The position numbers were made by a program, and so were the translations under genes. From Syngnathus acus (Eukaryota; Chordata; Actinopteri; Syngnathiformes; Syngnathidae), in NCBI RefSeq assembly GCF_901709675.1, contig NC_051088.1, forward strand, positions 15,738,193 to 15,802,192: a DNA stretch of 64,000 bases, read 5' to 3'. The first letter of the stretch is position 1; every line of letters begins with the position of its first letter. This document shows positions 1-10,841 of this stretch, in pieces. The notes beneath the pieces are model-generated. The model did no database searches, was not told the DNA's origin, and was given only the letters and a program-made list of their open reading frames with translations.

Positions 1-429
1 TTTCAATGTAATGAGGGCTAATGATGTGGGTGTAAAATAACGTTCAAAAAACAGTGAATGAAATGCTTTGAAGTGATTTTTAGCATATTTCTTTATTGAT
101 ATTAATTAACAAAATTACGAAGAAGCCTTGCTCGAGGTCAAAATGCATTGTGATAAACGAGAACAACAAACAATCTATCGGAATCATCCATCTTTGTTGT
201 TGACATTCGCGTTCAACGCTTTGAGGTCGGAACTGGGAAAATCCGAGTGGGATGAATCCTGATTTCCCACCCCCTTGGAATGCACCATATATGTACTATA
301 TGTTAGTGTGGGGATTTGGATTTGAATGTCGTAATGGATGACAAGCAGGTATTGACAATTAACTGCTTTGATCACTAGGTTAGTAGCTACTTGTTTCCAA
401 ACGTTACGAGGCGCACACCATTTTTAACC
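1..429. other. AT-rich intergenic sequence, no gene seen
   Basis: I see no exon-like open frame with splice sites here. The short minus-strand frame at 184-375 has no recognisable protein similarity. Confidence 0.5.
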
Positions 430-1090
430 ATCCACAATCTCAGAGAGTATTTTCCAACCGAGGGGAAAATTGTGTTGAGCGAAAGCCCACATCAAATTTG
501 CACCGCCCGCCACTGCAGAACTACCGCTGACCGGAACTGAAATTATGGGTTTATGTGCTCCCCCCAGCACTGTATTAGCCTGGCTGGCTGCCAGGCTTTG
601 CTTGCCACCCCACCATGCTAAGGCGGGCTCTACGCTGCGCCCAATTTGGGTGCGTAGGCACCCAAATTCCACAATGAGGCGACTGAAAAGAATTATAGGT
701 TGTACAACCAGCCTCAGTCTAAAAACCATATTCCTAAATATTGAAGCTTGGGGTAAAAATGTCCCCGAGCCCACGCTGGCCAAGTTCCACTGACTTGACT
801 GAGAGCTGCAGCCAAAGCCGCCTCATCGGTCAATGGGCTGACGGTTGTGGCCCCGCCTTGGGGGAAGCAGCAAATTTGGAACGAGGCGTAGGTGGCGGGG
901 GCAATGTAAACAAAAGCAAGGCCGCCCAACTCGTGGTTAATTCGGCTAGCCACTCAGATCTCTGCCGACGAGCCTGTCCACCTGCGATACCAGACCCTAA
1001 GTTTGGGAGTCAGGACTGTTGCATTTTATCAACCACGGAAACCTGGCAACCGATCCGATTTCCCAATCTTCAGTGCAACTTTTCTTGAGG
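430..1090. other. GC-richer island of unknown nature with a perfect hairpin
   Basis: This block is clearly richer in G and C than the AT-rich DNA on both sides, and open frames run on both strands (424-783 and 714-953 minus; 545-793 and 741-1088 plus). It holds a perfect 11-bp inverted repeat, AATTTGGGTGC at 643-653 and its complement at 658-668, with a 4-bp loop. I do not recognise any of the translations. It could be a decayed mobile element, part of a gene extending left of the window, or a structured noncoding RNA; none is proven. Confidence 0.4.
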
Positions 1091-3169
1091 CAAATGGCAG
1101 CACAAAGTCAAGTTTCATCACCTGAGCATTCCAGTAATGCACAGACTACAAAACTAATCACTTCATTGCATGCATTGGTCGATCGATCAATAGATATTAG
1201 GTTATGTATAATAATAATAATATCATTATTACTATTATTATTATTATTATATTGTACAACAAATATTAACACACAAACAACGATAGCCAAGAAATGCTTT
1301 GAAATGAAGACAAAACAGTGCAAAAAATTGAAATCACAATTACAATTGTTACATTCCATGATTAAAAATTGGCATAATCATAAAAAAAAATATGAATTAA
1401 TATCCAATGCACTATGTTTGTTTGAACAAGGAAACCATGCATGTTTGGAGTAAGAGAAATTTACATAATTAGGGTATTTCAAAGAAATTTATTTGTCTTC
1501 ATATTTGTATACATTTAAATGTGTTTTTGTTATGTACCAAAGAAACAAATGATTGTTTGAATTATCGTGACTTCAATTATGAACAAAATCATCGTGATTT
1601 CTATTTTTTTTTCATAATTGAGCAGCCCATTGTTGGAAATAAATGATTACCATTTAAGTCTGTGGATAGTGTTTGGATCTGCAGAGAAAGATTTAAAGGC
1701 CCTGAAAGCACACCACTGGTGTGTATATATCGCTGGCGTCTGCTGATGCTACGATTTGGTAAAAAAAATCATTTTTCAAAAGTTGATACTACTGGCCAAT
1801 CCACCCGTGAAGGTCTTGCTTTTCAAAAATTATTGGCCATATGTATGTATAATTTTCTTCGGATTTAACTAATTTGAATAGTTTGGGCTTTGGGAGCGAT
1901 ATTACATGTTGCTTATTATTAAACATGACTAAAGTTACAGCCGTACTACTGTACCATATCAAATTGAACCAAATTGAATTGTTAAATTTTAAAATTGTTT
2001 TATCCCTGAATCATACCAAATATTTTTATGGGGAGTTGCACACCCCTAATATATCCACACAGTGTCTATAGAATTGTCTATGCTACACAGTAGCAAGTCT
2101 AGTATATGCAGTGTATAAATAGCATTCATATAGCAGGAGCATATTATATCGTATAAATAAACATGCACTGTATGTTTTGTGTATATTTCACACATGTATC
2201 AACCCCAAGTTTAATTTATATGTATTTTATACAGTATGTATATCATGTATATACTACTATATCATGTATAGTATGTGTGTATCGACTGCATGTGTGTGTA
2301 CAGGAGAAAAAGACTCACGCAACCGCAGCCAAGTAGAGACTGTGGAGAAGAAGAAAAAAATACTGAGATGTCCACAACTTAGAGGCTCATTATAAATGAG
2401 CACATGTATTTAGTTGATCAAAACTGCTTAAGTCATACTTGCTGGAGTGGTTTGAACTGATAATAGGGACATTTGTTCCTATTTTTATGACCGCCGTCAA
2501 GCAGTGTCATGTCCTGATCAAGACAGACTCAAGTAGCAATGACTATACTGTAATTATTATTCATAACTAAGCAATATGATGACATCATGCGTCACACAAG
2601 TTATCACCACAGACCATGCATCTGTCCGTGGCTCAACCACAAATGACTTTTCCTTGAGCTCAATGGATCGCTGTTGGTGACGTCAGACGTGATCAGTCAC
2701 TTTATCGATGATCACGAAGTGGAGTCACAGGTTGATTGATTGATTGATTGATTGATTAATTGATGGATTGACTGATTGATTGATTGATTGATCGATCGAC
2801 TGGATCCTTCACGGGGCAATCCGCTTTCATTCAACACTTCAATGCAATGTGACGTGACTTTATTGATCGCTGATAAGCCGCAACACTCCCCTCCCCTCCA
2901 GCAGCACATGGAGGTGGAATGACAAACGTGGACCAAGCCTTGGTCTCCCCCAACCCTTCGACCCCCCCCCTTTGTTCTTTAATGGATCAGTGTCTGGAGT
3001 CCCTCTGCTTGGAGGACACCCCCCCACTCCTCACACACACACACACACACACAGATACCTCCCCCTTTTTATCCCAGCACACGGACTCGCACAGGCATTA
3101 ATGGTCTCTTTAACCTCCTCCCTTTTTTTAAGGGGGGGGGGGGGGTGCCCCGTCCCCCACCAGGCACGA
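1091..3169. other. Intergenic AT-rich stretch with simple repeats
   Basis: The stretch holds AT-rich sequence, an ATT/ATA-rich tract at 1206-1255, a GATT-type tetranucleotide tract near 2731-2800 and a CA tract at about 3033-3052. No exon with convincing splice sites and protein similarity was seen. Confidence 0.5.
2731..2800. repeat. (GATT)n imperfect microsatellite
   Basis: Tandem GATT units with scattered substitutions, ending in GATC variants. It makes the short serine/asparagine-rich minus-strand frame over this site an artefact. Confidence 0.85.
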
Positions 3170-3790
3170 GGACACCAACGTTCCGCGTGTCGTGGGTCAA
3201 AGCGAGCAGCCCCACCTGGGTTAATCGCCTCCCTTCTCTGCTTCCCAATGCAATGGAGGGGAAATGGTGAAAAAAGGCGCACAAAACCACAGCACGATAT
3301 GAGCGTGGATGCGCGCGTGGAAGCGAGACACCGTCATCCAATGCGACCCCCCACGCCTCACCTCCCTCTATTTTCCACCCCCCAACCTTTCCCTTTCCCA
3401 CTACCACCACCATGAGTTAGCGGACGTACCTGGAAGCAGACAGGAGGGAGGGTGTGTGGGGGGTTGGAGGTCCAGTTAGCTCGTGAATCCAAAGTGTCTC
3501 GTGTTGCGTTCTCCTCTCATGAAGGCTGCTCGAGACCAGCCGGTACGGCAGAGATCAATCGCAAAACGGCTCCGGGGCTACTGGTACCGGTAGCGACGAC
3601 AACAGGGCGGATAATCCAGAGGAGAGAGATAGACAGCGACGGCCCGCCTGCTCGTTCACACTCAACCTGCTTCGGCACGGCTCGGCTCGGCTCGGCTCTG
3701 TGTGTGAATGCGTGTGAGTGTGTATGTGTGTGCGTGTATGCGCCCCCCCACCTCCGTGGAACGTGCCACTCCTCTGCTCATACAAGGGGA
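3170..3790 (-). promoter_or_regulatory. CpG-rich block, possible minus-strand promoter and noncoding first exon
   Basis: CpG dinucleotides are frequent here, unlike the flanks. On the minus strand a consensus donor (CAG|GTACGT, exon edge near 3433) closes a GC-rich stretch that would start around 3700, like a noncoding first exon of a gene running left out of the window. A short direct repeat of CGGCT units lies at 3676-3695. No coding exon was found between here and position 1, so the target gene is unknown. It could instead be an isolated CpG island. Confidence 0.3.
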
Positions 3791-6090
3791 AGTTAAGTTA
3801 TTTTGCTGAGACATATTTTATGACATACTATTTTAATGTTTGATAACTTGCAATACGACATTCCATGTGTCTTGCGTGGAGTGACGTCATATTTAACTTA
3901 AACACGTCACTTTCAAAGCAAAGAACCTCCCCCCAAAACTGCGAGTGAATGGTACGCTCCATCCAGATTCTGCTGTTTTCCCCCTCTTTAAGCAGATGTG
4001 AAGAGAGGGAGCGAAAGGGAGAGATTGGTGCAGCACTTTGGATGGAGAAAAGCAACATGGACGACACGCACACGCACACACACGCGCACACACACACGCA
4101 CACTTTCATCACACATTACACACCATTAAAGACAAATATGAGGAGGACAGAAAAATGGATGGATGAACACATATACGGTTCCTAAGGTGCAGGAGACCTA
4201 AGGTAAAAGTGTATAAATAGTGATGATGTCACCAAAGACAGAAAGCAACACATTACAGCGCAGCATTACAAGTCCAGTTCACTATGTCAAATACGCCCCC
4301 TAGTGGCTGTGCAGTGTATAGACCTTTTTCAGAGACAAATGGAAATAAAAAGGTTGAACCAATTGAAGTTATACCTAATTAGTTAATAATGGACGGTACA
4401 TTTCCCTGAGTTGTGTGCAGGCAAGATGGATTTAGTTCAAACACCCTTAGTTCTGACCAGACTGAGTGAGATGATACTTTCTTGGAATGCTGATAACTTT
4501 GGTCAGATGAAGCAGAGTACGGATAAGGACAAATAATGCACTCATCCCCAGCCAATGGCAGGGCAATTGGAACATTCACATGGAAATGTCAGGGCACATG
4601 TGGTCTGTGGACAGACAAAATGGACTAATCACCAGTAAATGTCAAGGTGCATATGTTTGACAGACAAACATTGACACCAAATTCACCTTTATTGACAAGT
4701 TAGAGTCTTTGGGAAACTAAGCTAATAGGATAAATGCTCATTAATATTCAGAGACAAGGTGTTAATTAAGATGCTAAAGTCTGCTTCATATTCATCAGCT
4801 ATTTGCTAATCTTAGAAGATTAATGTTCCTCAATATGGGGGAGAGGGGTAATTGCTAAATTATGGTATTAGACTTCTCTATGTCCAGGGATTATTTGTAA
4901 ATTTTCCAACTTCGCTGTTGGACAAATAATGGACTGGATGTCAATAGGGAAGTGCAACAAGTACACAAGCATTCACACGCACATTTATACCTATGAACAA
5001 TTTAGGGTCTTCATTAAAACATGTTTTTGAAAGCAAAACTGAAATGACTGAAGAGCTGTTATTCAAACCAGCAACCTTTTGACTGTAAAGCAGAGTTGGA
5101 AAGCATGACTCTGTCTCAGCCAAACTCAAACCACCCTTTTGGATTCGACTGCTGACTCAGGCATATCCTCGAGCATCATCATAGTCCAAAAAACATATTA
5201 TTCATTGGTCTTTAGGTTTATGCAAAGATAATAAAACGTGTATGAGTGCGTGGGTGCGTGCTGATTACTATGACAACTGCCTCCTCATCAGTGATGACTG
5301 ATGGGTCACATGGTCGCAGGTTGTGAGCCAGCAGAACCAGCAGCATTCCTCGGCGGAGGCCCCGGCCCAAAATAACGTCTGCTGACTTTTAAGGTTTCAA
5401 CATTGAGGCCTGTAATCATTCCACCGCTTCTCCCCCTGTCATTTTCTTCACTTGATGTTTTCATTTTTTTCCACTTTAACACACGCGCACACACGCACGC
5501 GCACACACACGCACACACACACACAAAGAGGTGGGCTGAGAGGAAAAGAAGGAGGGAAGGAGACAAAAAAGATGGCCAGGAAAAAAGAACCACAGATGAG
5601 GAATGCTTACTTCTGTGGTTGGAAGAAGCAGGAAATGACATCGTGACAAGGACCGCTACTTCCCATGCAACATGGACACCTCTCAAGACTGTGACAGAGC
5701 AGCAGAAACGGAGGCTGGGCAATGGTGATGATGAGGTTGTTGCCGTGGTTACCAATGAGCTTCACTTTGACCTGATTGTTTAAAAAATACAACAACAAGC
5801 AGGGGAAACTTGAAAGAGGAGCTGCTCTGTTGCCTAGCAACAAGCTCTGCTTTCGAAATCACATCATGACGTGAAATCGAATCACTCATCGCGCTCGTTT
5901 TTTCAGTCTCACGTCTGCTTCCCTCTTCATGTATGTGCATGCTATGCTCCAGCTTGTGTGGACAGGCTACACGCTACCTTCCTAAATCCTTCTCAGTGTC
6001 GTTGCTGACATGCCAAATGATTCCATAATGTGTCTAATATGTACGGAAGAGGATTAGGGCCAGTGAAGAAAAAAAACTGGGGGGAGGGGG
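3791..6090. other. Intergenic sequence with CA tracts, no gene seen
   Basis: CA/CG-rich dinucleotide tracts occur at about 4059-4104 and 5480-5524. The frames at 5306-5783 on both strands are read through the dinucleotide tract and have no recognisable domain. Confidence 0.45.
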
Positions 6091-6104
6091 GTGACAGGAT
6101 TCTG

Positions 6105-6275
6105 ACATTTTTACTCAGAATTCTGAGAATAAAGTCAGAATTCTGACTAGTCACAGAATTCTGACCTTATTCTCAGAATTCCGACTTTAAAGTTCACAGA
6201 ATTCTGACTAAAGTGGGAATTTTCACTTTAAAGTCAGAATTCTGACTTTATTCTCAGAATTCTGACTTTATAGAT
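6105..6275. repeat. Self-complementary AGAATTCTGA-type tandem repeat
   Basis: About eight copies of a roughly 10-bp core (AGAATTCTGA and variants) alternate with CTTTA or TAAAG spacers. The core is nearly palindromic, so the array can fold on itself on either strand. Similar CAGAATTCTGA arrays are common in fish genomes; no coding role is suggested. Confidence 0.8.
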
Positions 6276-6289
6276 TACATTAATTACTT

Positions 6290-6878
6290 ACTTTAAAGAT
6301 TAATGTTCATCTTTATTCAAGGCCTAGTTGATAAGATAGTAGATGAAATGCTCATGTTTATGTTTCAGACAAAGTGTAGAAAATGTGTTTTATTTTAGAC
6401 ACAAATGAACATACATGGTATAAATTCTGAATAATGTCATGTCCAGCCAGCAGGTAGCGGCCTTGGTCCCCTTGGCTTCTGTACACGGTTGTTAAATTCT
6501 AAAACAGAACCCAAATTATATGCCATTAACAGATTTTAAGTTGAAATGAAATCGTTATAAGATGCAACATTATCTTACATTCTTCCCGCCTCACTCATTT
6601 GTTGCCTCTTTTCCTCCCTCATTATGTTTTTTTCTTGTTCAATTGTCATCACTTCCTTTCCTTTGTCTTCCTTTGTTGACTTCACCTCTTTCCTTGTTAC
6701 ATCTTTCCTTGTTCACTTGTCACCTCTTTCCTCATTTTTCCTCTTCTGTCCGAGTTCACTTTTCACCTCTTTTTTTCTTTGTCCTAGTTCCAAACTTACT
6801 TCTCACCTATTTCCTCATTCACTCATCACCTATTTCCCCGCTCACTTGTCACATCTTTCTTAGGTAGCTCGGAAAACA
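6290..6878. other. T/C-rich stretch downstream of the minus-strand gene, no other gene
   Basis: The sequence at 6560-6860 is pyrimidine-rich with imperfect repeats of CACCTCTTTCCTTGTTCACTTGT character. The two long plus-strand frames here (Phe/Leu/Ser-rich) are products of this composition. The region lies 3' of the minus-strand exons ending at 6879. Confidence 0.5.
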
Positions 6879-8389
6879 TTAAAAGACTGTCCACTGACCG
6901 AGGCTGTCACGCACGCACGTGTTGTTCATATCAGTCACCGAAGTGGACAGGTCTTCGTAATCGCCGTACGTGCCTGGAAGGAGAGTGTTACAATAATCAT
7001 AATATTAATAACAATAATAATAATACACCTAAATCTTGATTTTACGTGGACTTTGGGGTCCAGGATTTGGGAATCGCATTAACCCCGAAAGTGCGTTGTA
7101 TAGAAAGTCCTGATTTTTAGAAAGACATGTTTTGAGGCAGCCGAAGGGGTCTGTTTGTCGTCCATCACTGTGAATGCTCACCACACATCCATGTCTGTCG
7201 ACATTTTATTAGAAGAGAAATAATACGCAGATGACAGTATCTGGCAGATTGAGTAAGTCATTTTGATGCTATATGAATTGGATGGAAGAGAGAATCAAGC
7301 AGCCACTTATTCTACGACTGTCTACACTCTTTGAGTGTGTAGATGAGGTGCTTCCGCAAACTTCCCCCTTTCCGAATCAAAAACGCATTTATTTAGCTTC
7401 GTACCGTCCTTATATCATCCATTTAAAATATTACTTGAAAATGTATTGATGACAAAAAAATTGGGGTCCATGATTAAACTCTGTTAGAGAGAAAGTCGCG
7501 TAGGATCGAAGAAAGTAAAATTGAGATTTAGGTGTAAGAAAAAGAATGATTTCTGTGAATACTCAGTATTTTGAATGATTTGAATTGATTGAGAACTGTA
7601 CATGTAAAATAAAAATAAAAGTGAAATATAAAATTAAAGAATTTTGCTCTTTATTTTTTGCATTCTCACAATCAAAGTATAATTTGTATTTAAAAAGCGC
7701 CTTCCAAGCGAACAAAGAACACTTAATAAGAATGAGACCTTGCTAACATGCTGGGTGGGTTGGGTTGCTCATTACCTGACACCTGCGCCGCACCAGCGCT
7801 AACTGTTAATCCCGCTAATCCCGTCGTGCGTTTGGCAGTACAAGCTGAGCTCACACCGCTCTCTGGAGTTCCGACCATGCTGTACAACGGCACTGGTATC
7901 GTCGGTGGATCGTTGTCATAGTGATGGGAGCTGTGCAACATTCTTGCAACCGTCCAAAGAAAGGGAACAGGAAAAGAGGTGATGATTGAAGGAGGGAAGA
8001 AGAAAATAAGGGATGTGGGACAGAGGTGACAAGTGAGCAAGGTACGAACGACACGAAGGAAGGGAGGAAAGAGGTGTAAACATGGACAAGGAAAGAAGGT
8101 GACAATTAAGTGAACAAGGAAAGAGATGAGAAAGGAAGGAAGGAAGGAAGGAAGGAAGGAAGGAAGGAAGGAAGGAAGGAAGGAAGGAAGGAAGGAAGGA
8201 AGGAAGGAAGGAAGGAAGGAAGGAAGGAAGGAAGGAAGGAAGGAAGGAGATGACATAAACAAGGAAGGAAGGGGGATAAAGAAAGGTCTATGAATGGCTG
8301 CATTACCTGTTTTCAGGTGGTGGGTGTGGTTTAGGCTTGTTGACGACAGCGTACGTCACCTCACTCATGTCGTCAATGATGTTGCAACT
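6879..8389 (-). CDS. Three 3' exons of an unidentified gene; tail-like protein with an ITIM-like motif
   Basis: Three minus-strand exons fit together in phase: 8389-8307 (acceptor TAG, donor GTAATG), 7942-7776 (acceptor AAG, donor GTAATG) and 6973-6879 (acceptor CAG, ending in TAA). Spliced, they encode about 113 residues without a stop. The first exon carries MSEVTYAVVNKPK, in which VTYAVV fits the ITIM pattern (V-x-Y-x-x-V), followed by a His/Pro-rich stretch. The second has VPLYSMV; the last has TYGDYEDLSTS and ends WTVF. Tyrosine-rich, proline-rich and without hydrophobic segments, it resembles the cytoplasmic tail of a single-pass immunoglobulin-type or adhesion receptor, but I do not recognise the family. 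The membrane and extracellular exons were not found; a 48-bp candidate (8514-8467, flanked by CAG and GTAAGC) is doubtful. A (GGAA)n tract lies in its intron. Confidence 0.5.
8132..8248. repeat. (GGAA)n microsatellite
   Basis: An almost pure GGAA tetranucleotide tract of about 117 bp. On the minus strand it reads as a pyrimidine tract inside the intron between two exons of the unidentified gene. The long Pro-Ser-Phe-Leu frames over it are artefacts. Confidence 0.95.
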
Positions 8390-10123
8390 CTACGCGGTGA
8401 GACAAGACAGGTCAGCCATGCGGAAGCAAACTAAGTTGAATCACTCTTTTTTCACCCCTTGCTTACTCGTTGGGTATGCACATTATGGAGAAAATGCTCA
8501 ATGTAAATCATGTACTGCAGACATAATAAAACCCATATAATTATGAATAAACAAGCAACTTGTCAACTGGTCACCTTTTTTCTTCTTCCTCCTTGCTCTT
8601 CGCATCATCCTTCCCTGTTCTTCTCTGTTCTCTTTCTGTCTTTATGTATTAGTCCTAGTTAACGTCTCCCTGTTTTACTTTCTTCTTCTTTTCATCACTA
8701 GCAGGTCACAGAGCTTTACATCACGCGCACACAAACCAACAACGCAAAATTCAAGAAAAAGTTTGCCAACCTGGGAGTTGATTGAATTCTCTATGCTTGT
8801 CGTTCGCAAAGATTAAAAAGTGAAGTCCTGCCTAACAGGAGATTCACTTCACTCTCTGATTTGCATGGAGGAAGTTTCACATCCTCTTTTCTTGTCACAA
8901 TGTACATATGTCACACCTCTTGTCAACCAATCAGCACCAGCCAGACATTGCATTTCATGCAAGCAATGTCACGTGACGCTCAGAGAACAGCTGGTGTATG
9001 TAACTGTAGCAACTGGCACACATAAGCGACTGTTGGATCACTGAAGCATATAACGGCTCATTTAATATTTAACATTCACTCACCTTCACACAAAAACGCA
9101 CACACACAAACACACTTGTGGATAATATGAAGAAAGACATCTGTATGTTCCATAAACTGCATCAACTTCTCACAGCACCAAGGGGTGGTTGTGGTATTTT
9201 TGCACTAAATGCTGCAGTACTGTGGCAGTGTTGTGCTAATTGTGCAAGAACTGTCATGGGCTGTGTCCAACTGTTTCCTATATTGAGGGGTTACCCCATT
9301 TTGTAGGGGTGTCAGAATGTCCAAAGAGCATGAATGTAGGACATGCAAAATCACCCAAATGCAAAAGTAGGATGTACGCTAACCTTCTTCTACAGAAGAG
9401 TGACGTTGCACAATGAAGGAGACGTCACAACAAATAAATGAATTTGAGTGGATGGTTTGTTTTGAACCAAGGCTCAGTCGGGGTGAAGGGCGTGCTCTCC
9501 AAATCTACTTTCTCAGCGTGTGTGGCTTTCCAGGTGAGGATGTTACAATCACATTGCAGCTGGGCTTTCATAATGAATTCATAATAAAGCATCAATGATG
9601 ACTATTTTCTACATCTGTCTTATACTGCCCCATGTGGCTAATGCAGCACAGTACAAGCTGATACCTGCTTAACTTAATAAAACGGTAAAAAGTACGATAT
9701 TATGGCGTGCTAAATTGCCTAATTAAATTACAAATAACACATTTTGTTGAAATTTTTGGTAAGAAGGTTGGAACGCATTAATGACATTTTCACTCATTTC
9801 AGTGGGAAAAGATTATTTGGTTTGCAATTGTTTTGATTTACTGGCATAGTCACGGAAGGAATTAAATTCATATCTCAAAGAACCAACCAACCAAACAAAC
9901 AAACAAACAAAACCACAGTACATTATAGTGTATACTTGTTAATTTTAACTACGTAAAGCACTTTGTGATACTTCTGTTAAAAGTGACAAATAAAATATTC
10001 TTACTTCCTCTTGTTTTGCTACTGAAAACAGATGAGGGAGGTTGCAAATAAAGAAATGAGATTTTAGCAGTGAAATCTTCAGATCAGGTCAGACTTCTTT
10101 TACCTTCCATTCTTTTACTGTAG
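8390..10123. other. Intergenic or intronic sequence without confirmed exons
   Basis: This would hold the 5' exons of the minus-strand gene if it starts near gripap1. I see only weak candidates: 8514-8467 (minus) and a short exon-like piece with a good donor at 10548-10510 (minus, GACAACAG|GTACGTG). Nothing with an Ig fold or a membrane segment was recognised. AACC/AAAC simple sequence lies at 9880-9912. Confidence 0.4.
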
Positions 10124-10125
10124 TA

Positions 10126-10464
10126 CAGTAATCCCTCGTTTATCGCGGACAATTGGTTCCAAAAACCACCCGCGATTAGTGAAATCCGCGAAGTACGGTC
10201 ACCAACAAGAAGTACTGGGCAGGCTAACGAGTTAGCGGAAAGATGCTAATTCGCGATCGCGCTAACACGCGAAAGCGGCCTTCTAAAGGAATGTAAACGA
10301 ACATTTGGAGTAATACTACATTGTCCTAAAGGTTAGACACATGTTTCCTCAATTTAGAAGTTTTATTTTGACTTTTAAATGTTTTTTTTTAATTTTGAAA
10401 AAAAAAAAATCCGTGATGTAGTGGAGCCGCGATAAACGAAACGCGAAGTAGCGAGGGATCACTG
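10126..10464. mobile_element. pogo/Tigger-like MITE with TA target duplication
   Basis: The ends are inverted: the left begins CAGTAATCCCTCG and contains TTTATCGCGG, and the right, read in reverse, begins CAGTGATCCCTCG and contains the same TTTATCGCGG. The element is flanked by TA on both sides (10124-10125 and 10465-10466), the target of Tc1/mariner/pogo transposases. It is about 339 bp and has no transposase frame, so it is non-autonomous. The terminus resembles Tigger-type ends (CAGT..TCCCTCG). It sits about 380 bp upstream of the gripap1 start codon. Confidence 0.85.
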
Positions 10465-10559
10465 TACATGTGTGCAGGTGAATCATTTGGCTGCACGTCA
10501 CGTACCTGTTGTCGCTCCGGTGACGCTCATTACACAACATGAGCATTCCCTGCGTGCGG

Positions 10560-10841
10560 TATTATAATAAACGAAGTTGTCTTCTTACCGACATGTGATT
10601 GTTTCGACACGAAGGAGACATTTTGTATTTGCAAATATATAGATTAAAAAAATATATATATATCATAAACGATGACGTCACACGTACTAGTGGGTGAATG
10701 TCGTGATCGGAAGAAGCATCCGAGTGGGAGCTCTGGCCCGGATTTCTTCCTGTGGCTCTTCCCATCTCTGCTGCTTGGTGCTAGCTCGTCTGTCTCCCCT
10801 TAGCATAAGCTGAGCCTAGCGAGCTGCTAGCCGCCAGCATC
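10560..10841 (+). promoter_or_regulatory. Promoter and 5' UTR region of gripap1
   Basis: The sequence just upstream of the gripap1 start codon contains a full CRE palindrome TGACGTCA at 10673-10680 and a run of AGCTAGC-like motifs in the presumed 5' UTR (about 10780-10835). There is no clear TATA box at a fitting distance; the TATATA tract at 10651-10662 is simple sequence. The transcription start cannot be fixed from sequence alone. Confidence 0.5.

Noticed and set aside
1019-1453. Plus-strand 144-codon frame
   Set aside because: Runs through an ATT/ATA tract into AT-rich DNA, with Lys/Asn/Ile composition typical of non-coding AT-rich sequence.
6562-6867. Plus-strand 101-codon Ser/Phe/Leu frame
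   Set aside because: Two overlapping frames are open over C/T-rich imperfect repeats; no homology.
7723-8303. Long minus-strand Ser/Phe/Leu/Pro-rich frames
   Set aside because: They read through the (GGAA)n tract. Only the separate spliced pieces at 8389-8307, 7942-7776 and 6973-6879 look like exons.
9413-9598. Plus-strand 61-codon frame with PGEDVTITLQL, Ig-like in feel
   Set aside because: No Cys/Trp/Tyr-x-Cys pattern of an Ig domain and no matching neighbours; the minus strand is also partly open.
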